A DNA stretch of 64,000 nt, taken from NCBI RefSeq assembly GCF_009835145.1, contig NZ_APKE01000036.1, forward strand, positions 1-64,000, in the 5' to 3' direction. Below the pieces are notes generated by a model. The model was given only the letters and a program-made list of their open reading frames with translations. It made no database searches and was not told where the DNA came from. The position numbers were made by a program, and so were the translations under genes. The DNA comes from Profundibacterium mesophilum KAUST100406-0324. GTDB taxonomy: Bacteria > Pseudomonadota > Alphaproteobacteria > Rhodobacterales > Rhodobacteraceae. Shown piece by piece: positions 7,689 to 15,169 of the stretch. How positions within the stretch are numbered: position 1 is the stretch's first letter; each line of letters begins with the position of its first letter.

Positions 7689-9203
7689 ATGCGCCAGGCG
7701 TACAGGCATGTTGATTCGGCGAGGTTCAAGGCAATCGCCGCGATCAACGAAAACCTCTCCAAGGCCTTCCGGCACGACCCCATCGGCGCGCTCGTCGAGC
7801 AGCTTCGCGTCGCGCTCCAATCCGAATGCTATGCCACCGCCGACGCGATCAGGGCCTATCTCATGGTCCATTGGCCCAAGCTGGAGCCCGCCGACAAGGC
7901 CCGGATCGTACCGCTCGCGCTGCGCTGCCTCGTCGCGCTCGGCGAGGTCGAGGCGATCCGCGCGCTGCTCGCACAGGCCGGGGAGCTGGCCTTCGAGAAC
8001 GACTACACCCTCACCTGCCTGTCGGTCTACGGGCTCGCGCCGGGGGCGCCGGGCGTGTCCGAGCACCTGGCGACGCTGCCGCGCTCGGGCCGGCTGAACA
8101 CCTTCTACCTCAACCAGCCCGAGCGGGTATGCCGCGCCGAGACCTTCGGCATCGCGGCCCGCGCGCTGGCATCCGGGGGGCCGGCGGAAACGCTGCTCCT
8201 GCTGGCCAACCACCATGCCGCGAACGGATCGCACGCAATGGCGCGCGATCTTTTGAACCGTTTCCTCGACGGGCGCGGCGTCAGCACGCTGGGACGCACC
8301 GTCTTCGAGCCGGGACGCTTCTTTCCCGAGCTGACCTTCGAGAAGGCCCTGCCCGAGAGCCCGGACGGCCCGCTCGTGAGTGTCGTCATGTCGGCCTACA
8401 TGGCGGCGGGCACAATCGGCTACGCGCTCGATGCCATCACGGCGCAGAGCCACCGCAACATCGAGGTGCTGGTCTGCGTCGATGACAGCCCCGACGAGAC
8501 CCTCGCGATCGCCCGGGCCGCCGCGCAGCGCGACGGGCGCGTGCGGATCTTCCGCTCCAAGGGAAACCAGGGCCCCTACAACATCCGCAACCAGATGCTG
8601 GCGCAGGCGGGCGGCGCCTATATCACCTTCGCCGATGCCGATGACATCGCGATGCCGGAACGCATCGAGACGCAGCTCGCGGCGATCCGCGGCGGCGCGC
8701 AAGGCGCGGACGGCACGGACACGGCCGCGACGCCCGCGGGCATGAAGGTGGCGAGCAAGGCGCGCTGGCTGCGGCTGCGTCCCGACGGGCAGACGGTGTT
8801 CTTCGGCGACGGCCTGGCGCAGCGGCCCTGCCTCAACTCGCTTATGGTGAGGGCCGAGGTCTTCAAGCGCACCGGGCCGTTCGTCCCCGTGATGTTCGGC
8901 GGCGACACCGTCTTCTACGAGCGGCTGCGCGCGCTCTTCGGCAGCGACGCGATCGCTGAGGTCGACCAGCCCCTGGTTCTCGGGCTCTGGGGGGAGGGCT
9001 CCCTCACCCGGCAGGAAGGCAGCGCGGCGCACGAGGACGGATACCGCGCGCCCGCCCGGCGCGCCTTCGCCGAGATCGTCTTTCGCAACGAGCTGCGCAG
9101 TCCCGGCATCCTCGCCGACGGCGACAGCGCGCTCGAGGCGGAACTGTCCGAGGCCGGGCTGCTCACTCCGCCGACCGGCTCGGAGCCCGCCGACCGTCCA
9201 TGA
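7689..9203 (+). CDS. Family 2 glycosyltransferase with helical N-terminal region
   Basis: About 504 residues. The first 230 are helical and unrecognised. From about 232 a GT-A domain begins, PLVSVVMSAYMAAGTIGYAL, then VLVCVDDSPDET, GPYNIRNQML and the DxD-type FADADDIAMP, the nucleotide-sugar/metal site of GT2 enzymes. ATG 7689 is preferred over the in-frame ATG 7683 because the Shine-Dalgarno GAGGAG abuts 7683 directly but lies 6 bases before 7689. The next gene starts 21 bases downstream in the same direction. Donor and acceptor are unknown; presumably it extends the polysaccharide of this locus. Confidence 0.8.
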   Translation: MRQAYRHVDSARFKAIAAINENLSKAFRHDPIGALVEQLRVALQSECYATADAIRAYLMVHWPKLEPADKARIVPLALRCLVALGEVEAIRALLAQAGELAFENDYTLTCLSVYGLAPGAPGVSEHLATLPRSGRLNTFYLNQPERVCRAETFGIAARALASGGPAETLLLLANHHAANGSHAMARDLLNRFLDGRGVSTLGRTVFEPGRFFPELTFEKALPESPDGPLVSVVMSAYMAAGTIGYALDAITAQSHRNIEVLVCVDDSPDETLAIARAAAQRDGRVRIFRSKGNQGPYNIRNQMLAQAGGAYITFADADDIAMPERIETQLAAIRGGAQGADGTDTAATPAGMKVASKARWLRLRPDGQTVFFGDGLAQRPCLNSLMVRAEVFKRTGPFVPVMFGGDTVFYERLRALFGSDAIAEVDQPLVLGLWGEGSLTRQEGSAAHEDGYRAPARRAFAEIVFRNELRSPGILADGDSALEAELSEAGLLTPPTGSEPADRP

Positions 9204-9224
9204 CCTCTCGCAAGCGGATCTGAC

Positions 9225-10973
9225 ATGTCCAGAACTATCGGCATCATGGCGACCTACCCGCCGCGCCTCGACGAGCTGAAACTCGTCGTCCCATCGATCG
9301 CGCCGCAGCTCGACCGCCTCGTCGTCGTGGCCAATCAATGCGCCGCCCCGCCGCGCTTCGCACGCAGCCTCAAGAACGTGGAATGCATCATTCCCGATCG
9401 CGACTTGAAGGATGAGGGCAAGTTCGTCGATGTCGAGGCTGCGCCGGATGACATTCTTTTCTACCTCGACGACGATATCATCTATCCGCACGATTACGTC
9501 TCCCGGATGTGCGCCCTGCTCGAGCGATACGGGCCCGACAGGGTGGCGCTCGGCGTGCATGGCATCATCTATTCCGACTTTTTCGACGGCACCCCCGGCG
9601 CCCGGCTCGTGCATGTGTTCGACAAGGCCCTGCCCGATCCGATGGTGGTCAACCAGATCGGCACCGGCACGGCGGTCATCAAGGCCGCACATGCCCCCGA
9701 CGCGGCAATCATGGAAGGCTCGGCGACCTTCGTCGATGTACGCTTCGCGGGGCATTGCCACGACCGCGGCATCGGTCTCGTCTGTGTCGACCGTCCCGCG
9801 GGGTGGCTGCGCGAATTGCAGACCGAGAGCACCATTTTCGAGACCGTGACCTCGCGCACCGGCGCGCTCGAGCATATCTGTGCCGAGATCGACGGCTTCG
9901 GCGGCGTTCGCAACCTTCCGCTCGATCTCGTGCGCGAGGTCGAGGCGGCCCGCCCGCTGCCGGCGCCCGGTCCGCATGTCGCGCGGGTGACGGGCGGGCC
10001 CGCGCCGCAGCCGCCCGCGGCACGCCCGGCCGCTCCGCAGGTCCAGCCGGCCGCGACCGCGCCGGCCGCGCCTGCCATTCCGGTCAGCCCGAGCATCGCG
10101 GAGCCCGCCGAGCGGGCGATCGATCATGTCTTCGTGCTACCCGGCGCACTCGAGGAAGCGGCCCTGACACAGGTCTACAGGATCGTGATGGGCGCCCATG
10201 CCGAGGGCGCGTCGATCGGGCTTCATGTCGCCGACCCCGCGCAGATCGAGGGGCATTGGCAGATCAAGACGCTGACGCAGATGCCGGCCGTCAGGATGCT
10301 GGATGCGCCGGGCCCCGCGGCCGACGCGCGGGCCATCGTGCTGCGCGGCACGCAGGAGACGCTCGACATCACGGTCATGCCCGCGGGGGCCGTCAAGCCG
10401 AAGGCGGGTCTCGGCAAGCCGGCCCATGTCCTCGACACGCATCTTCTGGCGGGCGGTCTTGCCGAACATCTCGAGGCGTTGCGCGCGATGCCGCCGGAGG
10501 CCGCGCTGATGATCTCGAACAAGACGTTCGGGCGGTTCTGGAACCTGCAGGGAACGGTTTTCAACCTGTGCCAGCTGCGCCATGAGGGTATCCCGCAACG
10601 CGCCCTGGTTCTGACGGGGGGCTTTTGGGACACGGCGCTTCTGGCCGATGTCCGGGCAGTGGCGCGCCGCCTCGGCCGTGAGCTCTACTGGCTGCGGCGG
10701 AATGTCGAGGAGCTCGAGGCGGCGGCCGGCACGGGGCCCCAACCTTCGGGTCCGGGATGGGAAATCCACCTCGCCGGCGCCGACCTGACGCCCGCCGATC
10801 CGGCCTTCACGGCGCATCTGGCCCGCGAGATCACGCCGGGTCTGCGCGTGGCGCCTCCCGAGCAGGGCGAGGCGCGCACGGGCGCCGAGTTCTTCGCGGA
10901 TCTGTCGGGCGGTGCTTTCGGTGACTTGTCGCGCGGCCCGCTCCGGCTGCGGCTCTGGCGCGCGCCGGAATGA
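9225..10973 (+). CDS. GT-A-like protein with unrecognised C-terminal domain
   Basis: 582 residues in three parts. Residues 1-240 resemble a short GT-A fold: RTIGIMATYPPRLDEL at the start, a strand-helix pattern, then LFYLDDDIIYP at about 86-96 as the DxD metal site. Residues 245-290 are a Pro/Ala-rich linker. Residues 295-582 form a domain I do not recognise, with no membrane segment or clear catalytic motif. It lies 21 bases after the GT2 gene and is convergent with the KpsT-like ATPase. A role as a polysaccharide glycosyltransferase is inferred from the DDD motif and location. Confidence 0.65.
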   Translation: MSRTIGIMATYPPRLDELKLVVPSIAPQLDRLVVVANQCAAPPRFARSLKNVECIIPDRDLKDEGKFVDVEAAPDDILFYLDDDIIYPHDYVSRMCALLERYGPDRVALGVHGIIYSDFFDGTPGARLVHVFDKALPDPMVVNQIGTGTAVIKAAHAPDAAIMEGSATFVDVRFAGHCHDRGIGLVCVDRPAGWLRELQTESTIFETVTSRTGALEHICAEIDGFGGVRNLPLDLVREVEAARPLPAPGPHVARVTGGPAPQPPAARPAAPQVQPAATAPAAPAIPVSPSIAEPAERAIDHVFVLPGALEEAALTQVYRIVMGAHAEGASIGLHVADPAQIEGHWQIKTLTQMPAVRMLDAPGPAADARAIVLRGTQETLDITVMPAGAVKPKAGLGKPAHVLDTHLLAGGLAEHLEALRAMPPEAALMISNKTFGRFWNLQGTVFNLCQLRHEGIPQRALVLTGGFWDTALLADVRAVARRLGRELYWLRRNVEELEAAAGTGPQPSGPGWEIHLAGADLTPADPAFTAHLAREITPGLRVAPPEQGEARTGAEFFADLSGGAFGDLSRGPLRLRLWRAPE

Positions 10974-10995
10974 GCCGGACGCGGCGCCGCCCGCG

Positions 10996-11649
10996 TTACG
11001 CGAGGATGTCGCGGTGCCGCGAGATCGCCTCGTCGAGATCCTCGAAATAGCGCAGGCTGCCATTCTCCAGCAGGATGCCTGCATCACAGAATTCGCGCAC
11101 CTGACCGAGATCGTGGCTGACGAGAATGGCCCCTGAAGAGCGCATCCGCTCGCGGAAGACCGCCCGGCTCTTGCGTTTGAAGGCGGCATCGCCGACGGCG
11201 GTCACCTCATCCACGAGATAGGTATCGAAGCGGATGCCCATCGAGGCGCCGAAGGCGAGGCGCGACTTCATCCCGGACGAATAGGTGCGCACCGGCATAT
11301 GGAAATGCCGCCCCAGCTCGGCGAAATCACGGACGAACTCGACCAGCGCGGTGGTGTCGACACCGTAGATCCGCGCGATGAAGCGAATGTTCTGTGCCCC
11401 GGTCATCTCGCGGTGGAAGGAGCCGGCGAAGCCGACGGGCCAGGAGATCGTTCCGCCATGCACGATCCGGCCGCTATCGGGCCTGATGGTCCCGGCGATC
11501 ATCTGCAGCAGCGTCGACTTGCCGGCGCCGTTGCGTCCGAGCAGCGCGAGAGAGCGGCCGGTCGGAAGATCGGCGGTCAGGTTGTCGATCACGACCTTGC
11601 GGTGTCCGCGCAAGGTAAAGCTCTTGGTAACATTCTCGAAACGGATCAT
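10996..11649 (-). CDS. kpsT: Capsule polysaccharide ABC transporter ATP-binding protein
   Basis: A 217-residue ATPase of the KpsT/Wzt/CtrD family at the typical length. Walker A is LLGRNGAGKST at about 35-45, the signature is YSSGMKSRL near 122-130, Walker B is TYLVDEVTAVGD, followed by the H-loop SHDLGQV. The WPVGFAGSFHREMTG segment is characteristic of polysaccharide exporters. It should pair with the KpsM-like permease at 13217 to drive chain export across the inner membrane. It follows the KpsE-like gene by 13 bases on the same strand, while the permease lies on the opposite strand, an uncommon split because kpsM and kpsT are usually adjacent. Confidence 0.9.
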   Translation of the reverse strand: MIRFENVTKSFTLRGHRKVVIDNLTADLPTGRSLALLGRNGAGKSTLLQMIAGTIRPDSGRIVHGGTISWPVGFAGSFHREMTGAQNIRFIARIYGVDTTALVEFVRDFAELGRHFHMPVRTYSSGMKSRLAFGASMGIRFDTYLVDEVTAVGDAAFKRKSRAVFRERMRSSGAILVSHDLGQVREFCDAGILLENGSLRYFEDLDEAISRHRDILA

Positions 11650-11662
11650 CCGACAGCCCTTC

Positions 11663-13105
11663 TCAGCCGCGATCCCTGAGGCTGTAATAGATGAGCGAGG
11701 CGATCGCCCAGATCATCACCAGGAAAAGCGCGGCCAGACTGATCAGCATGACCCGGCGCGGATATTCGGACGTCTGCGCGAGGGTCGGTTTGACATAGGT
11801 GGCGAGATAGAGGCTCTGCCGTGCGGCCTTGTCGCGAGCCAGGTCGGCGGCCGCGAGTGCCGCGCGATAGGTCTCCTCGGCGAATTCGCGGTCGACCACG
11901 AGCCCCTCGTATTCCGCCAGGAGCGAGGGGTAGTCGGAGTTCGGCCCCGAGGGTGTGTCGTCCGCGAAGGCACCGCGTTCCTGGGCGATGCGTTCGCGAA
12001 TCACCTCGATGCGCCGTTCGGCCTGCACGACGCGCGGATCGCCCGAAGCGGAGCTTCCGGTGATGAGGTCGAGCTCGATGAGCGCCTGCGCAAGCTGCTG
12101 CTGCAGGTTGTTCACCACGCCCATCTGTCCCTGGATCTCGGCCTCGGGGTCGACGATGCGGGTGCGCGTGCGGAATTCCGTCAGGGCCTGCCTGGCGGAT
12201 TTGAGCCGCGCGAACGCCTGTTCGAGATCGGCGGCGGCATAGTTGGTCAGATCCGCCCGTGCGGCCGAGTTCAGATCGTTGATCATGTTCTGGCTGATGC
12301 CGACGATCTGTTCGGCGATCCGCTGCGCATCGCGCGGATCGAAGGCCAGCACCCGCAATTCGATCAGCCCGGAGGACTGGTCGAAGGAGATCTGCACCAT
12401 CCGCTGCCAGAACCACAGCAAATCCTCGATCGTCGCATCCGGCCAGAGCGAGAAGACCGGATCCTGCTCCCAGTTCTGCGCATAGATGGCATAGAGATCG
12501 AGCTCGCTGTTGATCAGCTCGACCATCTCCTGGCTCTGAATGAACTCGTAGAGAATGCTGGCATCTGAGCCCGCGCCCGCCCCGGCGAACTGCGCCAGGC
12601 CGCCAAGCAGTTCGGTGGCCGTGCCGCCCTCTTCCTGGCGGACCGTGAACCCGGTCTTGGAGGCGTATTGATCGACGCTGATTTCCCAAAGGTAGTAGGC
12701 GGCGATCGCGAGGGGCAGGGTGACGAGCATCATGAACCCCGCCACGAGCCCCCAGTGACGGCGTTTCATCCGGGCCGGCTCGGCCACGGGCCGCACCTCG
12801 ACGACGGGCGAGGGCGGCGGGGGCTTGGGCTGCCATTGCCCGCCGCCCTGGCCCTGCTTGCCGGGCCACTGTCCGCCCGGCTTGCCGCCATGCCCGCCGC
12901 CGCCGGGGCCGCCGCCGGCCGCGTTGCCCTCGGCGGGCCATTGTTTCTGGGGGGCGCCTGCGGGCCGTTGAGCGGCCTGCCCTTGCGGGCGAGGCGGGGA
13001 GGCGGCGCCGGCATCCGGCCCGGGAGCCGCGCCCGGCGTCTTCTGGGCCGGCTGATCGGTTTCGGCCTGCGGCGCCGCTTGGGCGGCGGAATTGTCTTTG
13101 TGCAC
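11663..13105 (-). CDS. kpsE: KpsE/BexC-type capsule export inner-membrane protein with long disordered N-terminus
   Basis: 480 residues from GTG 13105; AGGGA about 9 bases upstream supports that start, and longer versions would run into kpsM. Residues 1-125 are low-complexity, rich in Pro, Gly, Gln and Lys. A transmembrane segment (about 148-168, GFMMLVTLPLAIAAYYL) precedes a periplasmic region with a long coiled coil (about 300-420), and a second transmembrane helix (VMLISLAALFLVMIWAIASLI) lies at the C-terminus. This is the topology of KpsE/CtrB/BexC, which link the ABC exporter to an outer-membrane channel. The N-terminal tail is not part of the family and would be cytoplasmic. Confidence 0.85.
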   Translation of the reverse strand: MHKDNSAAQAAPQAETDQPAQKTPGAAPGPDAGAASPPRPQGQAAQRPAGAPQKQWPAEGNAAGGGPGGGGHGGKPGGQWPGKQGQGGGQWQPKPPPPSPVVEVRPVAEPARMKRRHWGLVAGFMMLVTLPLAIAAYYLWEISVDQYASKTGFTVRQEEGGTATELLGGLAQFAGAGAGSDASILYEFIQSQEMVELINSELDLYAIYAQNWEQDPVFSLWPDATIEDLLWFWQRMVQISFDQSSGLIELRVLAFDPRDAQRIAEQIVGISQNMINDLNSAARADLTNYAAADLEQAFARLKSARQALTEFRTRTRIVDPEAEIQGQMGVVNNLQQQLAQALIELDLITGSSASGDPRVVQAERRIEVIRERIAQERGAFADDTPSGPNSDYPSLLAEYEGLVVDREFAEETYRAALAAADLARDKAARQSLYLATYVKPTLAQTSEYPRRVMLISLAALFLVMIWAIASLIYYSLRDRG

Positions 13106-13130
13106 CAAAACGTGTCCCTGCCGAACCGGG

Positions 13131-13158
13131 TTTGATCTCGCCTGCGCGTTTCTACATA
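13131..13158 (+). promoter_or_regulatory. Weak candidate promoter for the kpsM-like gene
   Basis: TTTGAT (13131-13136) and TACATA (13153-13158) lie 16 bases apart in the 111-base gap between the divergent kpsE and kpsM genes. The match is modest and rests only on visual comparison with the sigma-70 consensus. Confidence 0.25.
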
Positions 13159-13216
13159 CTCCGCCCCGAAAGCGCCAGCCCGAGCGGCGGGGCCACCTCC
13201 TTGCGGAAACCTGTTC

Positions 13217-14080
13217 GTGACCCACAGATCCCCCATCGACGATGCCGGACGCGCCGCCGCGCTCGAGCCGACCGTGACCGTTCCCGCCGCGCAGGTCCCG
13301 CATGGGGGGCGGCGGATCCGACCGGGAACCATGCGAACCGTCGCCGCGCTGATCCTGCGCGAGATGTCCACGCGCTATGGCCGCACGCCCGGCGGTTACC
13401 TGTGGGCGATCCTCGAGCCGCTCGGCGCTGTTCTGATCCTGTCCTTCGGCTTCGCGCTGCTGCTGCGCACACCGTCACTGGGCAACAGTTTCCTGCTTTT
13501 CTATGCCTCGGGCTTCCTGCCGTTCAATCTCTACATGGTAATCACCAACATGGTCGCCCGCTCGCTGCTCTTCTCGCGGCCATTGCTGGCCTACCCGGCC
13601 GTCACCTGGCTCGACGCGATTCTCGCGCGGTTCCTGCTCAACACCCTGACCGGGCTGTTGGTGAGCTACCTTCTCTTTGCCGGCATCCTGATCTTCACCG
13701 ATGCGCGCGTGGTGATCGATATCGGGCCTCTGGTCGGGGCGATGCTGCTGGCGGCCCTGCTGGGGCTGGGCGTCGGGGCGCTCAATTGCCTGCTGATGGG
13801 GCTCTATCCGACATGGGAGATGTTCTGGGGCATCGTCACCCGGCCGCTCTTCCTGGCATCGGGGGTGATCTTCATCTACGAGGATCTGCCCGCGGGCGCC
13901 CAGAACGTGCTTTGGTACAATCCCCTGATGCATGTGACGGGGCTGATGCGCACCGGTCTCTACCCGATGTACAATCCCGAATACCTCTCGTGGGTCTATG
14001 TCCTCGGCTGCGCCCTCGCGCCGCTGATGATGGGGCTCTTGCTGCTGCGCCGGCACTACAAGACGATCCTGAACATCTGA
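13217..14080 (+). CDS. kpsM: Capsule polysaccharide ABC transporter permease
   Basis: A 287-residue ABC-2-type permease of the KpsM/CtrC/BexB family. The hallmark TRYGRTPGGYLWAILEPLGAVLIL follows a short amphipathic N-terminus, then about six hydrophobic helices, with WYNPLMHVTGLMRTGLYP before the last helix. It forms the inner-membrane channel for a lipid-linked polysaccharide, energised by the KpsT-like ATPase. GTG 13217 (GGAAA about 8 bases upstream) is used; ATG 13331 would give 249 residues, close to classical KpsM, and cannot be excluded. It is divergent from kpsE. Confidence 0.88.
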   Translation: MTHRSPIDDAGRAAALEPTVTVPAAQVPHGGRRIRPGTMRTVAALILREMSTRYGRTPGGYLWAILEPLGAVLILSFGFALLLRTPSLGNSFLLFYASGFLPFNLYMVITNMVARSLLFSRPLLAYPAVTWLDAILARFLLNTLTGLLVSYLLFAGILIFTDARVVIDIGPLVGAMLLAALLGLGVGALNCLLMGLYPTWEMFWGIVTRPLFLASGVIFIYEDLPAGAQNVLWYNPLMHVTGLMRTGLYPMYNPEYLSWVYVLGCALAPLMMGLLLLRRHYKTILNI

Positions 14081-14100
14081 GCGCCTGCACCCCAAGGCGC
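14081..14100. terminator. Stem-loop between convergent kpsM and glycosyltransferase genes
   Basis: GCGCCT and AGGCGC pair around an 8-base loop, immediately after the kpsM stop and before the convergent gene's stop at 14108. There is no clear U-tract, so intrinsic termination is only a possibility. Confidence 0.35.
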
Positions 14101-14107
14101 GGGCGGT

Positions 14108-15094
14108 TCAGTCCTCGCCGGCCGCGCGCAGAACCACCGCGTGGCCGCGCCCGGTGTGCCCCATGAGCCCGTCGCGCAGCGCGAGGCCCAGCAGGCGCAG
14201 GTAGGGGGCGCGTTTGCCGCGGCTCTGCACCCGCGTGCGCAGCAGCCACTTGGGCAGGACCGCCAGCATCGCCGGCCAGAAGAGCCAGCCGGCCGCCAGC
14301 CGGTAGAGCAGCAGCAGGTTGCGATGATAATAGTAGCTCTTCCAGACCGGGGTAAACTGTCCGGGGCGCCCGGAAAAGGTGCTGCAATCATGTTCGAAGA
14401 CGATGCTGGGCTCGAAGCCGATCCTGGCGCCGGCGCGTGTCATGCGCAGCGTGTAGAGGCTGTCATCGGCGTAGAGGAACAGACGGCCTTCGGGCAGGCC
14501 GGCCCGCGACACGGCCCCCGCGGAGACGAAGAAGCCGACGAAGGAGGCGATGTCGACGCGGCGCGCCGGGCCGGCGTAATCCTCGGGGCCGAGGTGGAAG
14601 CCCTCGCGCCCGCCACCCGCCATGGACCGCGCCATCACCGGCAGGTGGTCGAAGGGATTGAGCGCGGGACGGTTCATGTCGCAGATCGCGCCGCCCGGCA
14701 GGTAGACCGCCGCCGCGACCGCATCCCACTTGCCCGCGGGCAGGGCATGGAATCGCGCAAGCGCGCCCGGGCCGGGACGCCCGTCATCGTCGGTCAGCAG
14801 CAACCAGTCCGGCTCATGGTCCGCGCAGGCGATCCGCACGCCCATCTCGAACCCGCCGGCACCGCCCAGATTGACCTCGCTGCGATGGACATGCAGGCGC
14901 GGGTCGTCCTGTGCGGACAGCCAGGCCGGGGTGCCGTCGCTCGAGGCGTTGTCGATCACCACGATCGCCGAAAGCTCATGGGCGGGACTTTCGAGCAGCC
15001 GCGCGATGGTGCGTTCGAGCTGGTGCAGACGCTGATGGGTGACGACGACCGCCACCAGCCGACCCGCGCCGGCATCTGTGATCTCGCTTCGCAC
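14108..15094 (-). CDS. Family 2 glycosyltransferase resembling galactofuranosyl/rhamnosyl transferases
   Basis: 328 residues from GTG 15094, which has GGAG 7 bases upstream; a TTG at 15127 is an alternative. The GT-A domain reads VAVVVTHQRLHQLERTI, VIDNASSDGTP, NLGGAGGFEMG and LLLTDDDGRP, the pattern of GlfT2-like galactofuranosyltransferases and related rhamnosyltransferases. The C-terminal third has a hydrophobic stretch (LLLYRLAAGWLFWPAMLAVLP) that may bind the membrane. UDP-galactopyranose mutase lies 3 kb away, so transfer of galactofuranose is an attractive but unproven role. Convergent with kpsM. Confidence 0.8.
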   Translation of the reverse strand: MRSEITDAGAGRLVAVVVTHQRLHQLERTIARLLESPAHELSAIVVIDNASSDGTPAWLSAQDDPRLHVHRSEVNLGGAGGFEMGVRIACADHEPDWLLLTDDDGRPGPGALARFHALPAGKWDAVAAAVYLPGGAICDMNRPALNPFDHLPVMARSMAGGGREGFHLGPEDYAGPARRVDIASFVGFFVSAGAVSRAGLPEGRLFLYADDSLYTLRMTRAGARIGFEPSIVFEHDCSTFSGRPGQFTPVWKSYYYHRNLLLLYRLAAGWLFWPAMLAVLPKWLLRTRVQSRGKRAPYLRLLGLALRDGLMGHTGRGHAVVLRAAGED

Positions 15095-15169
15095 TGGCAG
15101 GCTCCCGGTTGCGCGGCGGGCCCGCAATGGCGCCAGCGTCGGCCCCTGTCAAACCCAAAAGCGGCCCGC

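Noticed and set aside
5161-8097. Long plus-strand reading frame of 978 residues
   Set aside because: It runs antisense to the sulfotransferase-GSCFA gene and has the Arg/Gly/His-rich composition of GC-rich shadow frames, with no recognisable domain.
7617-10127. Minus-strand frame of 836 residues
   Set aside because: Antisense to two glycosyltransferase genes with readable DxD motifs, so it is a shadow.
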